DNA of 64,000 bases from Erwinia sp. HDF1-3R (GCF_039621855.1 NZ_CP155071.1:434001-498000); one strand, 5' to 3'; counted from the stretch's first letter, positions 10,083 to 18,839 are shown. The notes: generated from the letters alone by a model not told the origin. Numbers and translations are program-made.

Positions 10083-10526
10083 ATGAGTGATACCGGGGGC
10101 GAAATGGAGTGGGACAGCGAGGCCGTGCTGCAGTTTTCCAAAATCGTATGTGAAGGGCTGAGCGATGACGACGATGGCCTGAAGCGGGATATTCTTACCC
10201 ATGCGGGTAATCGCTGGTCACTTGGCGTCGTGCATCTGTTGGGTACCGAGGGGCCAATGCGGCATGCAGAAATCAGCCGTCGTCTGGACGGTGTGACCCA
10301 GCGGATGCTCACCCGCACCCTGCGGCAGCTGGAACGTGATGGTTTGATCTCCCGGCACGACTATCGGGAAAAGCGCCCGCGGGTGGAGTACGCTATCACT
10401 CCCCTGGGAAAGGGGCTGCTGGTCCATATGTTACCCCTGTGGCGCTGGGTGATTGACTCCGCCGCACAGTTTCGTCAGGCTCGGGGACGTTATGACAATG
10501 TGTTGCGGGATGACCAGGAAGAGTGA
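10083..10526 (+). CDS. HxlR-family transcriptional regulator
   Basis: A 147-residue winged-helix regulator of the HxlR family. The core motifs are present: NRWSLGVVHLLGTEGPMRHAEISRRLDGVTQRMLTRTLRQLERDGL is the family helix-turn-helix with its ITQRML-type signature, followed by the wing PRVEYAITPLGKGL. A second possible start is ATG 10104. It probably controls the divergent NmrA-type reductase gene. A single cysteine lies near residue 23 (KIVCEGL), roughly where some HxlR proteins sense electrophiles; this is suggestive only. Confidence 0.85.
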   Translation: MSDTGGEMEWDSEAVLQFSKIVCEGLSDDDDGLKRDILTHAGNRWSLGVVHLLGTEGPMRHAEISRRLDGVTQRMLTRTLRQLERDGLISRHDYREKRPRVEYAITPLGKGLLVHMLPLWRWVIDSAAQFRQARGRYDNVLRDDQEE

Positions 10527-10704
10527 AATTGGTATCCTCAGTGAGCGGGTAGAGATAAGGCGGCGCTGGCGTGTTGCCCTCCCGGTATAAACGGTTACTA
10601 AAAATAACGCAGAAAATCGCTCGACTTCACAGGTTAAAGAGTAAATTAGCTGAGCATTTTACGACGCAGCGGGCAGGGACATCAGCAAAGCGTGAGAGGG
10701 AGCG

Positions 10705-11166
10705 ATGAACAGGCAGAGACGGCACTTCATGAAGAGATGGTTACTGGCGCTGGGTATAGCGCTTTTTGCACTGCACGCTGCGGCGAAGGAAAACAGCGCC
10801 GATCCCCAGTCACTCAGCAGAGATTTTTACAGCTGGTATCTGACGGCGTTAAGTAAGGATGAAAGCCCAATTGACGAACGCGATCCGCTACTGAAAGAGT
10901 ACGTCACCCCGCAGCTGTTACAGAAAATCTACGTTCTGATAAAAAGCCCGGACGGCATGGATGATGACTATTTTCTGCAGGATCAGGATTATAGCGATGG
11001 CTGGGTCGATCACGTTAGCGCTGGGAAATTCACCATTAACGGTGAAACGGCCTCAGGGGATGTGACGCTGGGCAGCGATGTCAACGACAGGCAGCTGCTG
11101 CTGATAACGCTGCATCGGGATCGCGATGGATGGAAGATCGATGATGTGGCAAAAGAGAATCCGTAG
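10705..11166 (+). CDS. Exported DUF3828-type protein of unknown function
   Basis: A 153-residue secreted protein. It begins with basic residues and a hydrophobic segment (WLLALGIALFALHAAA) that looks like a Sec signal peptide cut after AAA-K. The mature part (SRDFYSWYLTAL, LLKEYVTPQLLQKI, DQDYSDGWVD, VTLGSDVNDRQLLLITL, DGWKIDDVA) resembles the DUF3828 domain found in periplasmic proteins such as YqhG. AGGGAGC precedes ATG 10705; an internal ATG at 10729 is also possible. No function is known. Confidence 0.7.
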   Translation: MNRQRRHFMKRWLLALGIALFALHAAAKENSADPQSLSRDFYSWYLTALSKDESPIDERDPLLKEYVTPQLLQKIYVLIKSPDGMDDDYFLQDQDYSDGWVDHVSAGKFTINGETASGDVTLGSDVNDRQLLLITLHRDRDGWKIDDVAKENP

Positions 11167-11199
11167 CCCTGGGTTAACAGGGCTGTAAACCGGTAAAAC

Positions 11200-12135
11200 T
11201 TAGCGGCACTGATCGGCGAACCGTTCAGCCATGGTATCCAGCAGTTCATAACGCCTGCGCGCTTCAGCGCGCTTTTTACTGGCGATGTCTTCAAGCGGCT
11301 TGCGCGCGATGGGCATCGGCAGCGTATAAAGATTCTCAGACAGCGGCTGCGCGTTCAGCGTTTCCCAGAATTCGTTATAGTTCGCATGGAAGAGGCTCTT
11401 CTTCTTCAGGCGATAACGCAGGCTGCGGAAAATATGCCCGCTGTCGCTGACCGCCTGTATCTGAGTAATTCCCGTCGCAGCAGCAAACAGCATCAGCGTC
11501 TCCAGCAGCAATCTTTTAGGGAACAGGCCGTAGCAGGCTTTTGTCGCCTCACGGATCAACTCATGTGGCGTATCGCGATGGGCTCCCTGAATACCACCTA
11601 TAATCAGCACCTTTATGCCCTGCTGTTCCGTCACTGCAAAGGTCAGCATGGCCAGTTTAACGCCATCACAGGTCACAAACAGGTTCACCTCTCCCTCTCT
11701 TTCACAGCTGCCGGTACAGGCAAGGGTGATACTGAAGGCTTCACCGTTCTTTCCCGCAAATTCAACCAGCGCAACGCCCTCTTTGGTCAGCATCGCCTGA
11801 CGTAAACGTACCGCGCTGAGGTCCTGAGCGAAGCGGTAGTGATCAATTATCGCCTGAGCGCGTTTAACCATCGGCATGCCACCATAAAGGTAGGGGCGAT
11901 GGATTTTGCTTGGTAGCGTGTGCTGGATCGGCAGAATATCACGCATTACCGGACTCTCTGAGATGGCGCTAACAAGCCTTTGAGTGGCTATCGGGTAGGC
12001 CAGCGAGCGGAACAGATACTTAATACGGTAGTCGCGATCGAACCACAATCTTCCTGGCGTTAGCTTGCCAGTAACCAGGGACAGGAAAAAGGTCAGGGAA
12101 GTATCCTGACGAGGTGCAACCGCAGTATCAGACAT
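11200..12135 (-). CDS. VirK/YbjX family protein (DUF535)
   Basis: A DUF535 protein of about 311 residues. Family features include RLWFDRDYRIKYLFRSLAYP, LPSKIHRPYLYGG, RLRQAMLTKEGVALVEF, GGIQGAHRDTPHELIREATKACYGLFPKRLLLETL and the C-terminal ARRRYELLD. Salmonella VirK and Shigella VirK are virulence-associated, and Salmonella virK and ybjX are PhoP-regulated. In-frame ATGs exist at 12171, 12144 and 12135. A TATAAT on the minus strand at about 12170 makes the first unlikely, so 12135 is chosen. A PhoP-box-like repeat lies about 90 bp upstream. Confidence 0.8.
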   Translation of the reverse strand: MSDTAVAPRQDTSLTFFLSLVTGKLTPGRLWFDRDYRIKYLFRSLAYPIATQRLVSAISESPVMRDILPIQHTLPSKIHRPYLYGGMPMVKRAQAIIDHYRFAQDLSAVRLRQAMLTKEGVALVEFAGKNGEAFSITLACTGSCEREGEVNLFVTCDGVKLAMLTFAVTEQQGIKVLIIGGIQGAHRDTPHELIREATKACYGLFPKRLLLETLMLFAAATGITQIQAVSDSGHIFRSLRYRLKKKSLFHANYNEFWETLNAQPLSENLYTLPMPIARKPLEDIASKKRAEARRRYELLDTMAERFADQCR

Positions 12136-12223
12136 GTTCTGCATTCCAGGAGGGGAGGGGTAAAACGGCATTATAAAGATGTCACTATCAACACAGAGTA
12201 AATGCGTTTTTAAGGTTGATGTT

Positions 12224-12240
12224 TGTTTAGGGTTTGTTGA
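12224..12240 (+). promoter_or_regulatory. Candidate PhoP box upstream of the VirK/YbjX gene
   Basis: TGTTTA-N5-TGTTGA matches the direct repeat (T/G)GTTTA-N5-(T/G)GTTTA with one mismatch. It is oriented opposite to the virK-like gene, which is known for some PhoP-regulated promoters. The gap 12136-13244 otherwise holds no convincing gene; it is AT-rich, with an 8-bp inverted repeat (12358-12393) and the long hairpin at 13019. Confidence 0.4.
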
Positions 12241-13018
12241 GGAAATTCCTAATGGATGTGGGCGCTAATCTACATTACCCACCGTGGAACGTGGCCTGGC
12301 GGGTGGCTCAGCAGACAATCAGGAGGCATAAACCGTCCGGTAGTACATATTTTTTTGGTACCAGGATAAGAGCGATCCCGAGGCGCCTGGTACATTGATT
12401 AACCTGCACCAGTACGCAATTAACCCTAAAAATCTTCTTCAGACTGGCCGTAATGTGTCTGGTTTTGTATCATATCTGTGATGTAAGACACTTTTTTAGG
12501 AGTGTTCCTGCCCCCATACCCGCCGTTTATTTTCTCAGGTGCCTGGCACAGCTCAGAATTGTTCCGCTATAAGAATAATCGCTAATGGCATTCATCTATA
12601 TTTATGGACAGTAAATGTGAGCTACTTAATGCCGTTTCGCCTGAATCTGAGACTACTGAAAATTTATCAATCCAGTATTAAGTCAAATTTTACCCTTAAT
12701 GAGTGCGACAGGACGTCAATGTTAAGAGGCGATACATAAGGAAACGGCAGTCTCAGGACGCCTCTATGATTAATAAATGAGCAGAAAAGGCGTTATCCTT
12801 AAGTTTACCTTTATTGTTTTCCTGGGTGCGCATTACGCTACGGCGTCATGATGTGCGGTTTGGTAAGGGTTGGGGGTCGGGATGGCAGTTTTATGACGCG
12901 GGTTATCTCTTGATATGGATCAAAGTTATGAATCATTTAAGACCGGGGAATTATTATGATTTTTCACGTCTAAGAGGGGATGGTTGAACAATCAGTAAGA
13001 AGGCTTAATGTCATAGAG

Positions 13019-13054
13019 TGCGCATTTATCTTTGAAAACAAAGATAAATGCGCA
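13019..13054. repeat. Perfect 16-bp inverted repeat with AAAA loop
   Basis: TGCGCATTTATCTTTG, AAAA, then its exact reverse complement. It lies in AT-rich noncoding DNA about 190 bp beyond the IS3 remnant. It has no U-tract, so an ordinary terminator role is doubtful. Confidence 0.8.
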
Positions 13055-13244
13055 TTTAACTACATGAAAAAGAAGGGTATTTATCTGGCCTGAAAAGCGA
13101 TCACAGCTAAACTGGTGAAATTGGATACAGCTAACACATCAACTAAAAACGACTCCACGGAAACTATTTATAGATTTCAATTAGCATTAAAGATATTTAA
13201 AATTGGCATCAGCAGTCACGGGTTTTAAGAATATTGCGTAAGCC

Positions 13245-13640
13245 CTAGTGATTTTCACAATTGTAAGGATAGTGGTAAACACTACGGCTAATATCAAGCA
13301 GGCGGCAGCTTCGGCGGGTTCCGATTTCAAACGTATCCTGAAGGTAATTCACCGCCTGCCGCTTATCGTGGGTGGTAAAGAAGTTCTTTAAAACGCTTTG
13401 CAGCATCTCCTTATCCGAAGAGAGTATCTGCAGCTCACGTTCAAAGTGGTGCACTTTATCTTCCAACTCCTTGATTTTTCTTCCTTCCTCTGAGGATAAT
13501 CCGGCATATTTCTTCTTCCAGCTATAGAAGGTGGCCTCAGAAATCCCCAGTTCTTCACAAATCTCTTTAACCTTTACACCACTATCAGATGCTTTAATGG
13601 CATTGGTGATTTGCTCTTCGCTATATCGTGACTTTCTCAT
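13245..13640 (-). mobile_element. IS3-family transposase remnant (OrfA fused to the start of OrfB)
   Basis: The 131 residues begin MRKSRYSEEQITNAIKASDS with the OrfA helix-turn-helix (ISEATFYSWKKKYAGLSSEEGRKIKELE) and its leucine-zipper-like segment. They then run on in frame into an OrfB start (HDKRQAVNYLQDTFEIGTRRSCRLLDISRSVYHYP) and stop. The DDE catalytic domain is absent, and no terminal repeats were identified, so the element should be inactive. Intact IS3 elements keep OrfA and OrfB in different frames, so the fusion implies an indel or rearrangement. The gap 13641-14182 that follows holds no supportable gene. Confidence 0.8.
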
Positions 13641-14182
13641 AAATGCTATTACCTTTCTTAACTATAATGTGATGAGAGTAACTGCACTATTTAATGGATC
13701 TGATTAATGAACCAATAAGGGCAATGACATTAAGTGCGCGATTTTTATGACAGTCATTAAGTTAAGGGATTATGGATAAATATCATCATGGGATTTCTCC
13801 GATTTTATTTCTAAAGGCCGGAGTTAGCTTTCGATATTTGGGTTTTTGTTATAAATTCGTTTCATGCCGACAACAAGACCAGTGTCTAATTCAGAATTCT
13901 CCAGCAGGCGAACGGGGGTTTCTGTGCGAATCTGTTTACTGTCAGGCAGCACTTTCAGACGAAGACCGAGGGTTTCAAGACCAGGTAAAGACAGAAAAAG
14001 TTATTGCCGTAAGGTAGTATTTTAAAATAACGCTTTTCGTTAAGAGCGAAAGCTATCCTGCTGTATGATTAAAAATATTCAGGCGTCTTTTTTAGCCAGG
14101 GGAAATTCAGCAAATTTCTTTTGTTGTAAACAAGGATGTACCGTTTTTTGCAGTAAGTAGTTCGTGTCAAAAGGATGCTTTA

Positions 14183-15439
14183 ATGAAACACAGTGTTATG
14201 TCAAACGCCGCCTGGATGATGTCGGAAAAAATCGTTTCCGTCTTCGGCGTGATATTTGTGACGTCTTATGTCGCGAAATCATTTGGTCCTACTGTCTTTG
14301 GACAAATAGCATTTTCTGCTTCACTTTTTTCAATTGTTCAGACGGTCGCCATTTTTGGCACAGAGACCATTTTATTTAAGAGTATTAGCAAAAGCGTGCC
14401 AAAGGGGATGCGCCTGATGGCAGTAGCGAAGCAGCTGCGGATGGCGCTTTTGCTCATACTTTCTTTACCGGTATTACTTTACGTTTGGCTGACCATGCGC
14501 GAAAACTTTATGGTATTTGCGATCGCCTCTTTTCTGTCAGCCATGTTTGTTACACAGGATATTTTCAGCGTTTACAATAATGCGCGGCTGGCGTCGAGAA
14601 TGAATACCGTCGCCAATGCCACAGGAATGATACTGAGTTTCGCCATCAGTTTTACCATCGCCTGGATGAAGCTCAGCCCGTTACTGTTATCGCTGTCGAT
14701 TGTTGCCGTCACGCTGGTGCCCTATCTGATTAAACGCGGCATGTTTTATCAGGCACAGAGCATTACTCCGCCACCCAGGCGTAAACATAAAACCTATCTG
14801 CGCTACCTGCTGCATGCGGGCCTGCCGCTGGCCATATCCAGCGTGTTTATCTCGATTCAGGTGAAGCTCGCGCAGTTTTTTTTGGTTGGGGTGGGTTCAG
14901 CGCATGAGCTGGGGCTGTTTACTGCCGCGAATACGATATCGGCCTCGTGGATTTTTATCCCGGTGGCGATCATTACGTCCTGCTTTACAGAGATATTCAG
15001 GGCGCGGTCAGATGTTGCAATCCAGCTGGCCTCAAGGCTCTACGGCTATGTTATGGCAGTCTCATTTTTGATGCTTATTTTCATTGCGCTGTTTGGCGAC
15101 AGAATTATCAGTGTCCTCTTTGGGCACGACTACACACAATCTGGAAATCTCGTTACGTTATTGTCGTTAGCAACCTGCTTTTCGGCAATGGGGACAGTAG
15201 CTTATCGCTATATGGTGAAAGAGGGTGGTTTTAATTATCTGTTGGTAAAGATTATTTTACTGGTGGTAATTAGCGTGGCAACCAACTGGTTTTTCATCCG
15301 TTCCTGGGGGTTAACAGGCGCAGCCTGGAGTGTTCTTGTGACGGAACTCTTATCCCTGACCGTAATGAACTATTTCTTTAAGAATGCCGTCATTCTTAAA
15401 ATACAGCTTTCCTCACTTAACTACAAAACCTACAAATGA
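14183..15439 (+). CDS. Wzx/PST-family polysaccharide flippase-like membrane protein
   Basis: A 418-residue polytopic inner-membrane protein of the oligosaccharide flippase family, which moves lipid-linked sugar units across the inner membrane. The N-terminus NAAWMMSEKIVSVFGVIFVTSYVAKSFGP-FGQIAFSASL is the typical RfbX/Wzx opening. About 12 hydrophobic segments follow, with the conserved ATNTIS-like AANTISASWIFIPVAI and ITSCFTEIF segment. It is followed after 8 bp by the ATP-grasp gene. The base composition upstream is low in GC. There is no polymerase or glycosyltransferase gene in the window, so the pathway it serves is unknown. Confidence 0.8.
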   Translation: MKHSVMSNAAWMMSEKIVSVFGVIFVTSYVAKSFGPTVFGQIAFSASLFSIVQTVAIFGTETILFKSISKSVPKGMRLMAVAKQLRMALLLILSLPVLLYVWLTMRENFMVFAIASFLSAMFVTQDIFSVYNNARLASRMNTVANATGMILSFAISFTIAWMKLSPLLLSLSIVAVTLVPYLIKRGMFYQAQSITPPPRRKHKTYLRYLLHAGLPLAISSVFISIQVKLAQFFLVGVGSAHELGLFTAANTISASWIFIPVAIITSCFTEIFRARSDVAIQLASRLYGYVMAVSFLMLIFIALFGDRIISVLFGHDYTQSGNLVTLLSLATCFSAMGTVAYRYMVKEGGFNYLLVKIILLVVISVATNWFFIRSWGLTGAAWSVLVTELLSLTVMNYFFKNAVILKIQLSSLNYKTYK

Positions 15440-15447
15440 GGTGAAAA

Positions 15448-16407
15448 ATGTTCAAGCTCAAAACTGAACTGAGAAAAGGCGTCTTATATCTGTTAAAAAA
15501 GATGCCATGGTCCTACCAGGACAGAATTTATTATTTCCATAAATTTAGAAAGTTACCTAACATTCGCCAGCCGAAGTTATTTAATGAGAAGGTTTTATAT
15601 CGTAAATTTATCACCGGAGACTACGTTCGTTATGGGATCCTATCGGATAAAATTCTTGTGAGAGACTATATTTCAAAAACCATCGGCGAAGAGTATCTCA
15701 TTCCGCTGCTGTATGAAACGGCCGATCCCATTACGCTGCTGGGACTTAAATCATTAAAAAATACCGTTATCAAACCGAACCACGGCTCCGGTATGGTAGA
15801 AATCTTCCTGGATGAGCCGGACTGCATCCAGAAACAGCTGTTGATTAAACGCTGTGAAGAGTGGTTGAGTCGTGATTTTTCGCATGAAGCTCGCGAGATC
15901 CACTATCGTTACATCAAGCCCAGGATTCTGGTGGAGAAGTATGTGGGCGACGGCAAGTTCGCTGCTATTGACTACAAGTTTCATATGTTCAATAAAAAAG
16001 ACGGCAATTATGAGTACGTGCTGCAGGTGATTTACAACCGCAGCGGCAACTCGCCGCTCTCTATGAACTTTTACGTCAACAATCTCAGCCACTGCTTCTA
16101 CAAGATCCGCGATACGGGTCTCGATATCAGCGGCGATCGGGAGACGCTCGAGAAGGCTCTGGAGTTAAGTAAGAAGCTGGCGAGTGACTTCGATTATGTT
16201 CGCGTTGACTGGTACATCAGTGAGGGCCAGATCTACTTTGGCGAGCTGACTTTCACGCCGGGCGCGGGGATGGTCACCGGACTGGAACAGGGGCTGGATA
16301 AAATGATGGGTGATATGTGGCTCCAGGAGCGTAAATCTGCCGCGCTGCCGCGGGCGCATCGCCCGGAAGAGACCGCGCCTCTACCTGCTGTATTTAAGAA
16401 GATCTGA
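15448..16407 (+). CDS. TupA-like ATP-grasp protein
   Basis: A 319-residue protein of the TupA-like ATP-grasp family, found in polysaccharide clusters and inferred to ligate amino acids or similar groups to sugars. Motifs match the family: PKLFNEKVLYRK near 45, SDKILVRDYI and GEEYLIPLLYE near 75-95, VIKPNHGSGMV near 115, ILVEKYVGDG and DYKFHMFN near 170-185, and VRVDWYISEGQIYFGELTFTPGAGM near the C-terminus, which would carry the metal and ATP ligands. GAGGTG precedes the ATG. It is cotranscribed with the flippase gene by spacing. Confidence 0.82.
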   Translation: MFKLKTELRKGVLYLLKKMPWSYQDRIYYFHKFRKLPNIRQPKLFNEKVLYRKFITGDYVRYGILSDKILVRDYISKTIGEEYLIPLLYETADPITLLGLKSLKNTVIKPNHGSGMVEIFLDEPDCIQKQLLIKRCEEWLSRDFSHEAREIHYRYIKPRILVEKYVGDGKFAAIDYKFHMFNKKDGNYEYVLQVIYNRSGNSPLSMNFYVNNLSHCFYKIRDTGLDISGDRETLEKALELSKKLASDFDYVRVDWYISEGQIYFGELTFTPGAGMVTGLEQGLDKMMGDMWLQERKSAALPRAHRPEETAPLPAVFKKI

Positions 16408-16469
16408 TGATGTGGTTAAGGTAAACGGTGAGCCGCCTGTTACTCAGAATTTGCGGCTCACGGGGGCGG

Positions 16470-16751
16470 TTAAGGCATGGGGTAATCGGCGGGCGTGTGG
16501 CTCATTACGTCGATGAAGACATCTTTAGTGACGTGCCAAAAATTTTGTAGATTGCTCATGCTTAGCGTCATGCCCAGCAGGCCGGTTACAAACCAGCAGG
16601 ACATGCCAATCCCGATGCCGGTAAAGATAAAGGCCATTGCGTTATGGCTGCTTTTGCGGCACCTGACGTTAAATGTGCTGGCCAGAAACATCATCACAGC
16701 ACTCACCAGTTCCCATCTCATCAATATCAGGCTTGTGGTTAAGGTTCCCAT
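16470..16751 (-). CDS. yjcB: YjcB family inner-membrane protein
   Basis: A 93-residue membrane protein. Its start GTLTTSLILMRWELVSAVMM matches the E. coli YjcB opening (ATLTTGVVLLRWQLLSAVMM). Two to three hydrophobic stretches follow (FIFTGIGIGMSCWFVTGLLGMTL), and the C-terminal TPADYPMP resembles the TPPQWPM of YjcB. The frame is open upstream to 16787, but the match to YjcB sets the start at 16751. The function is unknown. In E. coli the gene lies next to ssb; here an accessory block separates them. Confidence 0.8.
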   Translation of the reverse strand: MGTLTTSLILMRWELVSAVMMFLASTFNVRCRKSSHNAMAFIFTGIGIGMSCWFVTGLLGMTLSMSNLQNFWHVTKDVFIDVMSHTPADYPMP

Positions 16752-16923
16752 ATCTCGTTCAAACTCCGCGAATAACTGCCCTGACAATAGGTAGTGGCAT
16801 CACGCGATTTGGACGAAGGGTTGCCAGGATAAGCCCTTAGTCGAAGCTGACCCAGAGGTCATATAAGTGTGACGACGGTCACATTATATCACTCGTTTTT
16901 AAAATTTGAATAATTTTTAGGCA

Positions 16924-17325
16924 TTAAAGCAGGCTATTGCTGTGATATCCCATGCCAGCACTGCAGTCAAAGGCATAGCTGGTCTGACGGGTCAGCGACT
17001 GGCGGCGCATGCTATGGCGGTAAGCGGTAGGCGTCAGGGAAAACTGGCGGCGGAAGACGCGGGAAAATGTCTGCTGCGAATCATAGCCATACTGCATCGC
17101 AATATCAAAAACCGGCCGCTGCGTCTTACGAAGCGCTTCAGCGGCCAGCGTTAACCTGCGCTCACGAATATATCCCCCCAGCGTCTGTTTGGTCACGGCG
17201 CGAAACATCCGCTGCAGATGCCATTTTGAATAGCCCGATTTAGCGGCGACGTCATCAATTGACAGGGTTTTGTCGAGATTATTCTCAATCCAGTCGGTCA
17301 GTGTGTGGATGATGTTGTCATGCAT
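16924..17325 (-). CDS. soxS: Superoxide-response activator SoxS
   Basis: AraC/XylS-family activator of the superoxide and redox-cycler regulon. Both helix-turn-helices are conserved (AAKSGYSKWHLQRMFRAVTKQTLGGYI and FDIAMQYGYDSQQTFSRVFRRQF). The protein is 133 residues, whereas E. coli SoxS has 107 and ends soon after TPSDYRH. The extra C-terminal stretch from about residue 107 (RRQSLTRQTSYAFDCSAGMG to the end) is not part of the DNA-binding fold. It is divergent from soxR, with the promoter inside the gap containing the SoxR operator. Confidence 0.95.
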   Translation of the reverse strand: MHDNIIHTLTDWIENNLDKTLSIDDVAAKSGYSKWHLQRMFRAVTKQTLGGYIRERRLTLAAEALRKTQRPVFDIAMQYGYDSQQTFSRVFRRQFSLTPTAYRHSMRRQSLTRQTSYAFDCSAGMGYHSNSLL

Positions 17326-17412
17326 ACGTCTTTTCTCCCTGGTTCAGCTGCGCTGTCAGCCCCGGATGGGTAAATTGCGCCAGAAACGATGTCGCCTTCT
17401 CAATGGCTGCTG

Positions 17413-17443
17413 AGTATAATTCCTCAAGTTAACTTGAGGTAAA
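17413..17443 (-). promoter_or_regulatory. soxS promoter with SoxR operator
   Basis: A perfect 18-bp palindrome, CCTCAAGTTAACTTGAGG (17422-17439), sits between minus-strand TTTACC (-35, 17438-17443) and TATACT (-10, 17413-17418). The spacer is 19 bp, the over-long spacing that MerR-family activators such as SoxR correct. Confidence 0.92.
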
Positions 17444-17450
17444 GGGCAAA

Positions 17451-17921
17451 ATGAAAAAAAATCTCCACGGCGCGAACAAGCGTGAACTGACACCAGGCGA
17501 TGTGGCACAGCGCTGTGGCGTCGCCGTATCAGCGCTCCATTTCTATGAAAGTAAAGGATTAATCAGCAGCTTTCGCAATCCGGGAAATCAGCGGCGCTAT
17601 AACCGCGACGTACTGCGACGGGTCGCAATTGTTAAAATTGCCCAGCGCATCGGTATACCTCTGGCAACCATTGGTGAGCATCTGCTGCAATTTCCACCGG
17701 GAAAAAGGATGTCGCCTAAGGACTGGCGAGGCCTGACCGAACGCTGGCGGCAAGAGCTGGATCGACGTATCGCGACGCTGACCCGACTGCGCGACGACCT
17801 GGATGGCTGCATCGGCTGCGGCTGCCTGTCTATGGCCGACTGCCCGTTGCGCAACCCTGATGACCGTCTTGGCGAACGGGGGACCGGTGCGATCCTGCTG
17901 GAGCCGACGAACGAGCCATAA
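17451..17921 (+). CDS. soxR: Redox-sensing transcriptional activator SoxR
   Basis: MerR-family dimer with a [2Fe-2S] cluster whose oxidation switches on soxS. The N-terminal winged helix is visible ([26 protein letters not shown]), then the dimerization helix, then the cluster motif [12 protein letters not shown] with its four cysteines near residues 121-132, and the conserved [17 protein letters not shown] tail. The start at 17451 gives 156 residues (E. coli 154). It lies divergently from soxS with the operator 11 bp before its start codon. Confidence 0.97.
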   Translation: MKKNLHGANKRELTPGDVAQRCGVAVSALHFYESKGLISSFRNPGNQRRYNRDVLRRVAIVKIAQRIGIPLATIGEHLLQFPPGKRMSPKDWRGLTERWRQELDRRIATLTRLRDDLDGCIGCGCLSMADCPLRNPDDRLGERGTGAILLEPTNEP

Positions 17922-17962
17922 GGTCTATACTCAACGCTTCGCAATCATTATAAGGCCAGCCC

Positions 17963-18625
17963 ATGATTACCGTTCACCATCTGAATAACTCCCGCTCACA
18001 GCGCGTACTCTGGATGCTGGAGGAGCTTGACGTTGCGTATGAAATCAAACGCTATCAGCGAGAAGCGTCGATGTTGGCACCCGAGGCGCTAAAAAAAGTG
18101 CATCCGCTGGGCAAATCTCCGGTTATTACCGATGGCGATCGGGTTATTGCGGAATCCGGCGCGATCCTTGAGTACCTTGCGGAACGCTATGATAGCGAAA
18201 ACCGACTAAAACCTGTTGACGACGACGCGCGTCTTCAGGCTCGTTACTGGCTGCACTACGCCGAAGGATCGCTGATGCCGCTGCTGGTAATGAAGCTGAT
18301 CTTTGGCCGGATGGGGAAACCGCCGGTGCCCTGGCTATTACGCCCGATTGGTGGCGCATTCGGGAAGGGGGTGCAAAAGGCGTATCTCGACAAACAGCTG
18401 ACCACGCATCGGGAATTCATTGAGCAGCACCTGAGCCGTAATACATGGTTTGCCGGCACGCAGATAAGTATTGCCGATGTGCAAATGAGCTTTCCGCTAC
18501 AGGCGTTTTCGGCGCGTGGCGGGGCGGAAAACTCACCGGCTATTCAGGCATGGTTAAGCAAAGTGCAGGCCCGAAGCGCCTGGCAGCGCGCCCTGCAACA
18601 GGGCGGCGAAGTCAACCCTGGCTAA
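17963..18625 (+). CDS. Glutathione S-transferase family protein
   Basis: A 220-residue cytosolic GST. The N-terminal thioredoxin-like domain shows SRSQRVLWMLEELDVAYE (possible catalytic Ser), VHPLGKSPVITDGDRVIAESGAIL with the cis-Pro and the ES glutathione-binding pair near 65. The C-terminal helical domain contains WFAGTQISIADVQMSFPL, the N-capping/hydrophobic-staple motif (S-[IV]-A-D). It starts 41 bp after soxR, so it may respond to oxidative or electrophile stress, which is an inference from position. Confidence 0.88.
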   Translation: MITVHHLNNSRSQRVLWMLEELDVAYEIKRYQREASMLAPEALKKVHPLGKSPVITDGDRVIAESGAILEYLAERYDSENRLKPVDDDARLQARYWLHYAEGSLMPLLVMKLIFGRMGKPPVPWLLRPIGGAFGKGVQKAYLDKQLTTHREFIEQHLSRNTWFAGTQISIADVQMSFPLQAFSARGGAENSPAIQAWLSKVQARSAWQRALQQGGEVNPG

Positions 18626-18819
18626 ATCTTCCCCTGAAATTAGCATGAGCGGCGCAGGTGGCTTCCTGCGTCACCGTATCATAAGAAAGTGCTATTAGAG
18701 CGCGTTATGCCGGGTGGGTAGAGTCACCCTGGTGGCTAACTGAGCAGGGTGACCGCCCTGACGACCCTGTCGGCGTAAATATATGCGCGATCGGAGTTGA
18801 ATCTGCGGCATTAAAGGCT

Positions 18820-18835
18820 GGATAATCGTTTGCCT
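18820..18835 (+). promoter_or_regulatory. Weak PurR-like operator upstream of ghxP
   Basis: The right half GTTTGCCT matches the PurR consensus GTTTGCGT at 7 of 8 positions, but the left half is poor. It lies in the 405-bp gap 18626-19030, which otherwise holds only the tandem duplication at 18840. Confidence 0.25.
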
Positions 18836-18839
18836 TTTA

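Noticed and set aside
13772-14017. An 81-codon frame upstream of the flippase gene
   Set aside because: No recognizable family, no convincing ribosome-binding site, and it lies in AT-rich noncoding-like DNA.
14080-14105. JUMPstart-like TAGCCAGGGG before the polysaccharide islet
   Set aside because: The essential ops core GGCGGTAG is absent.
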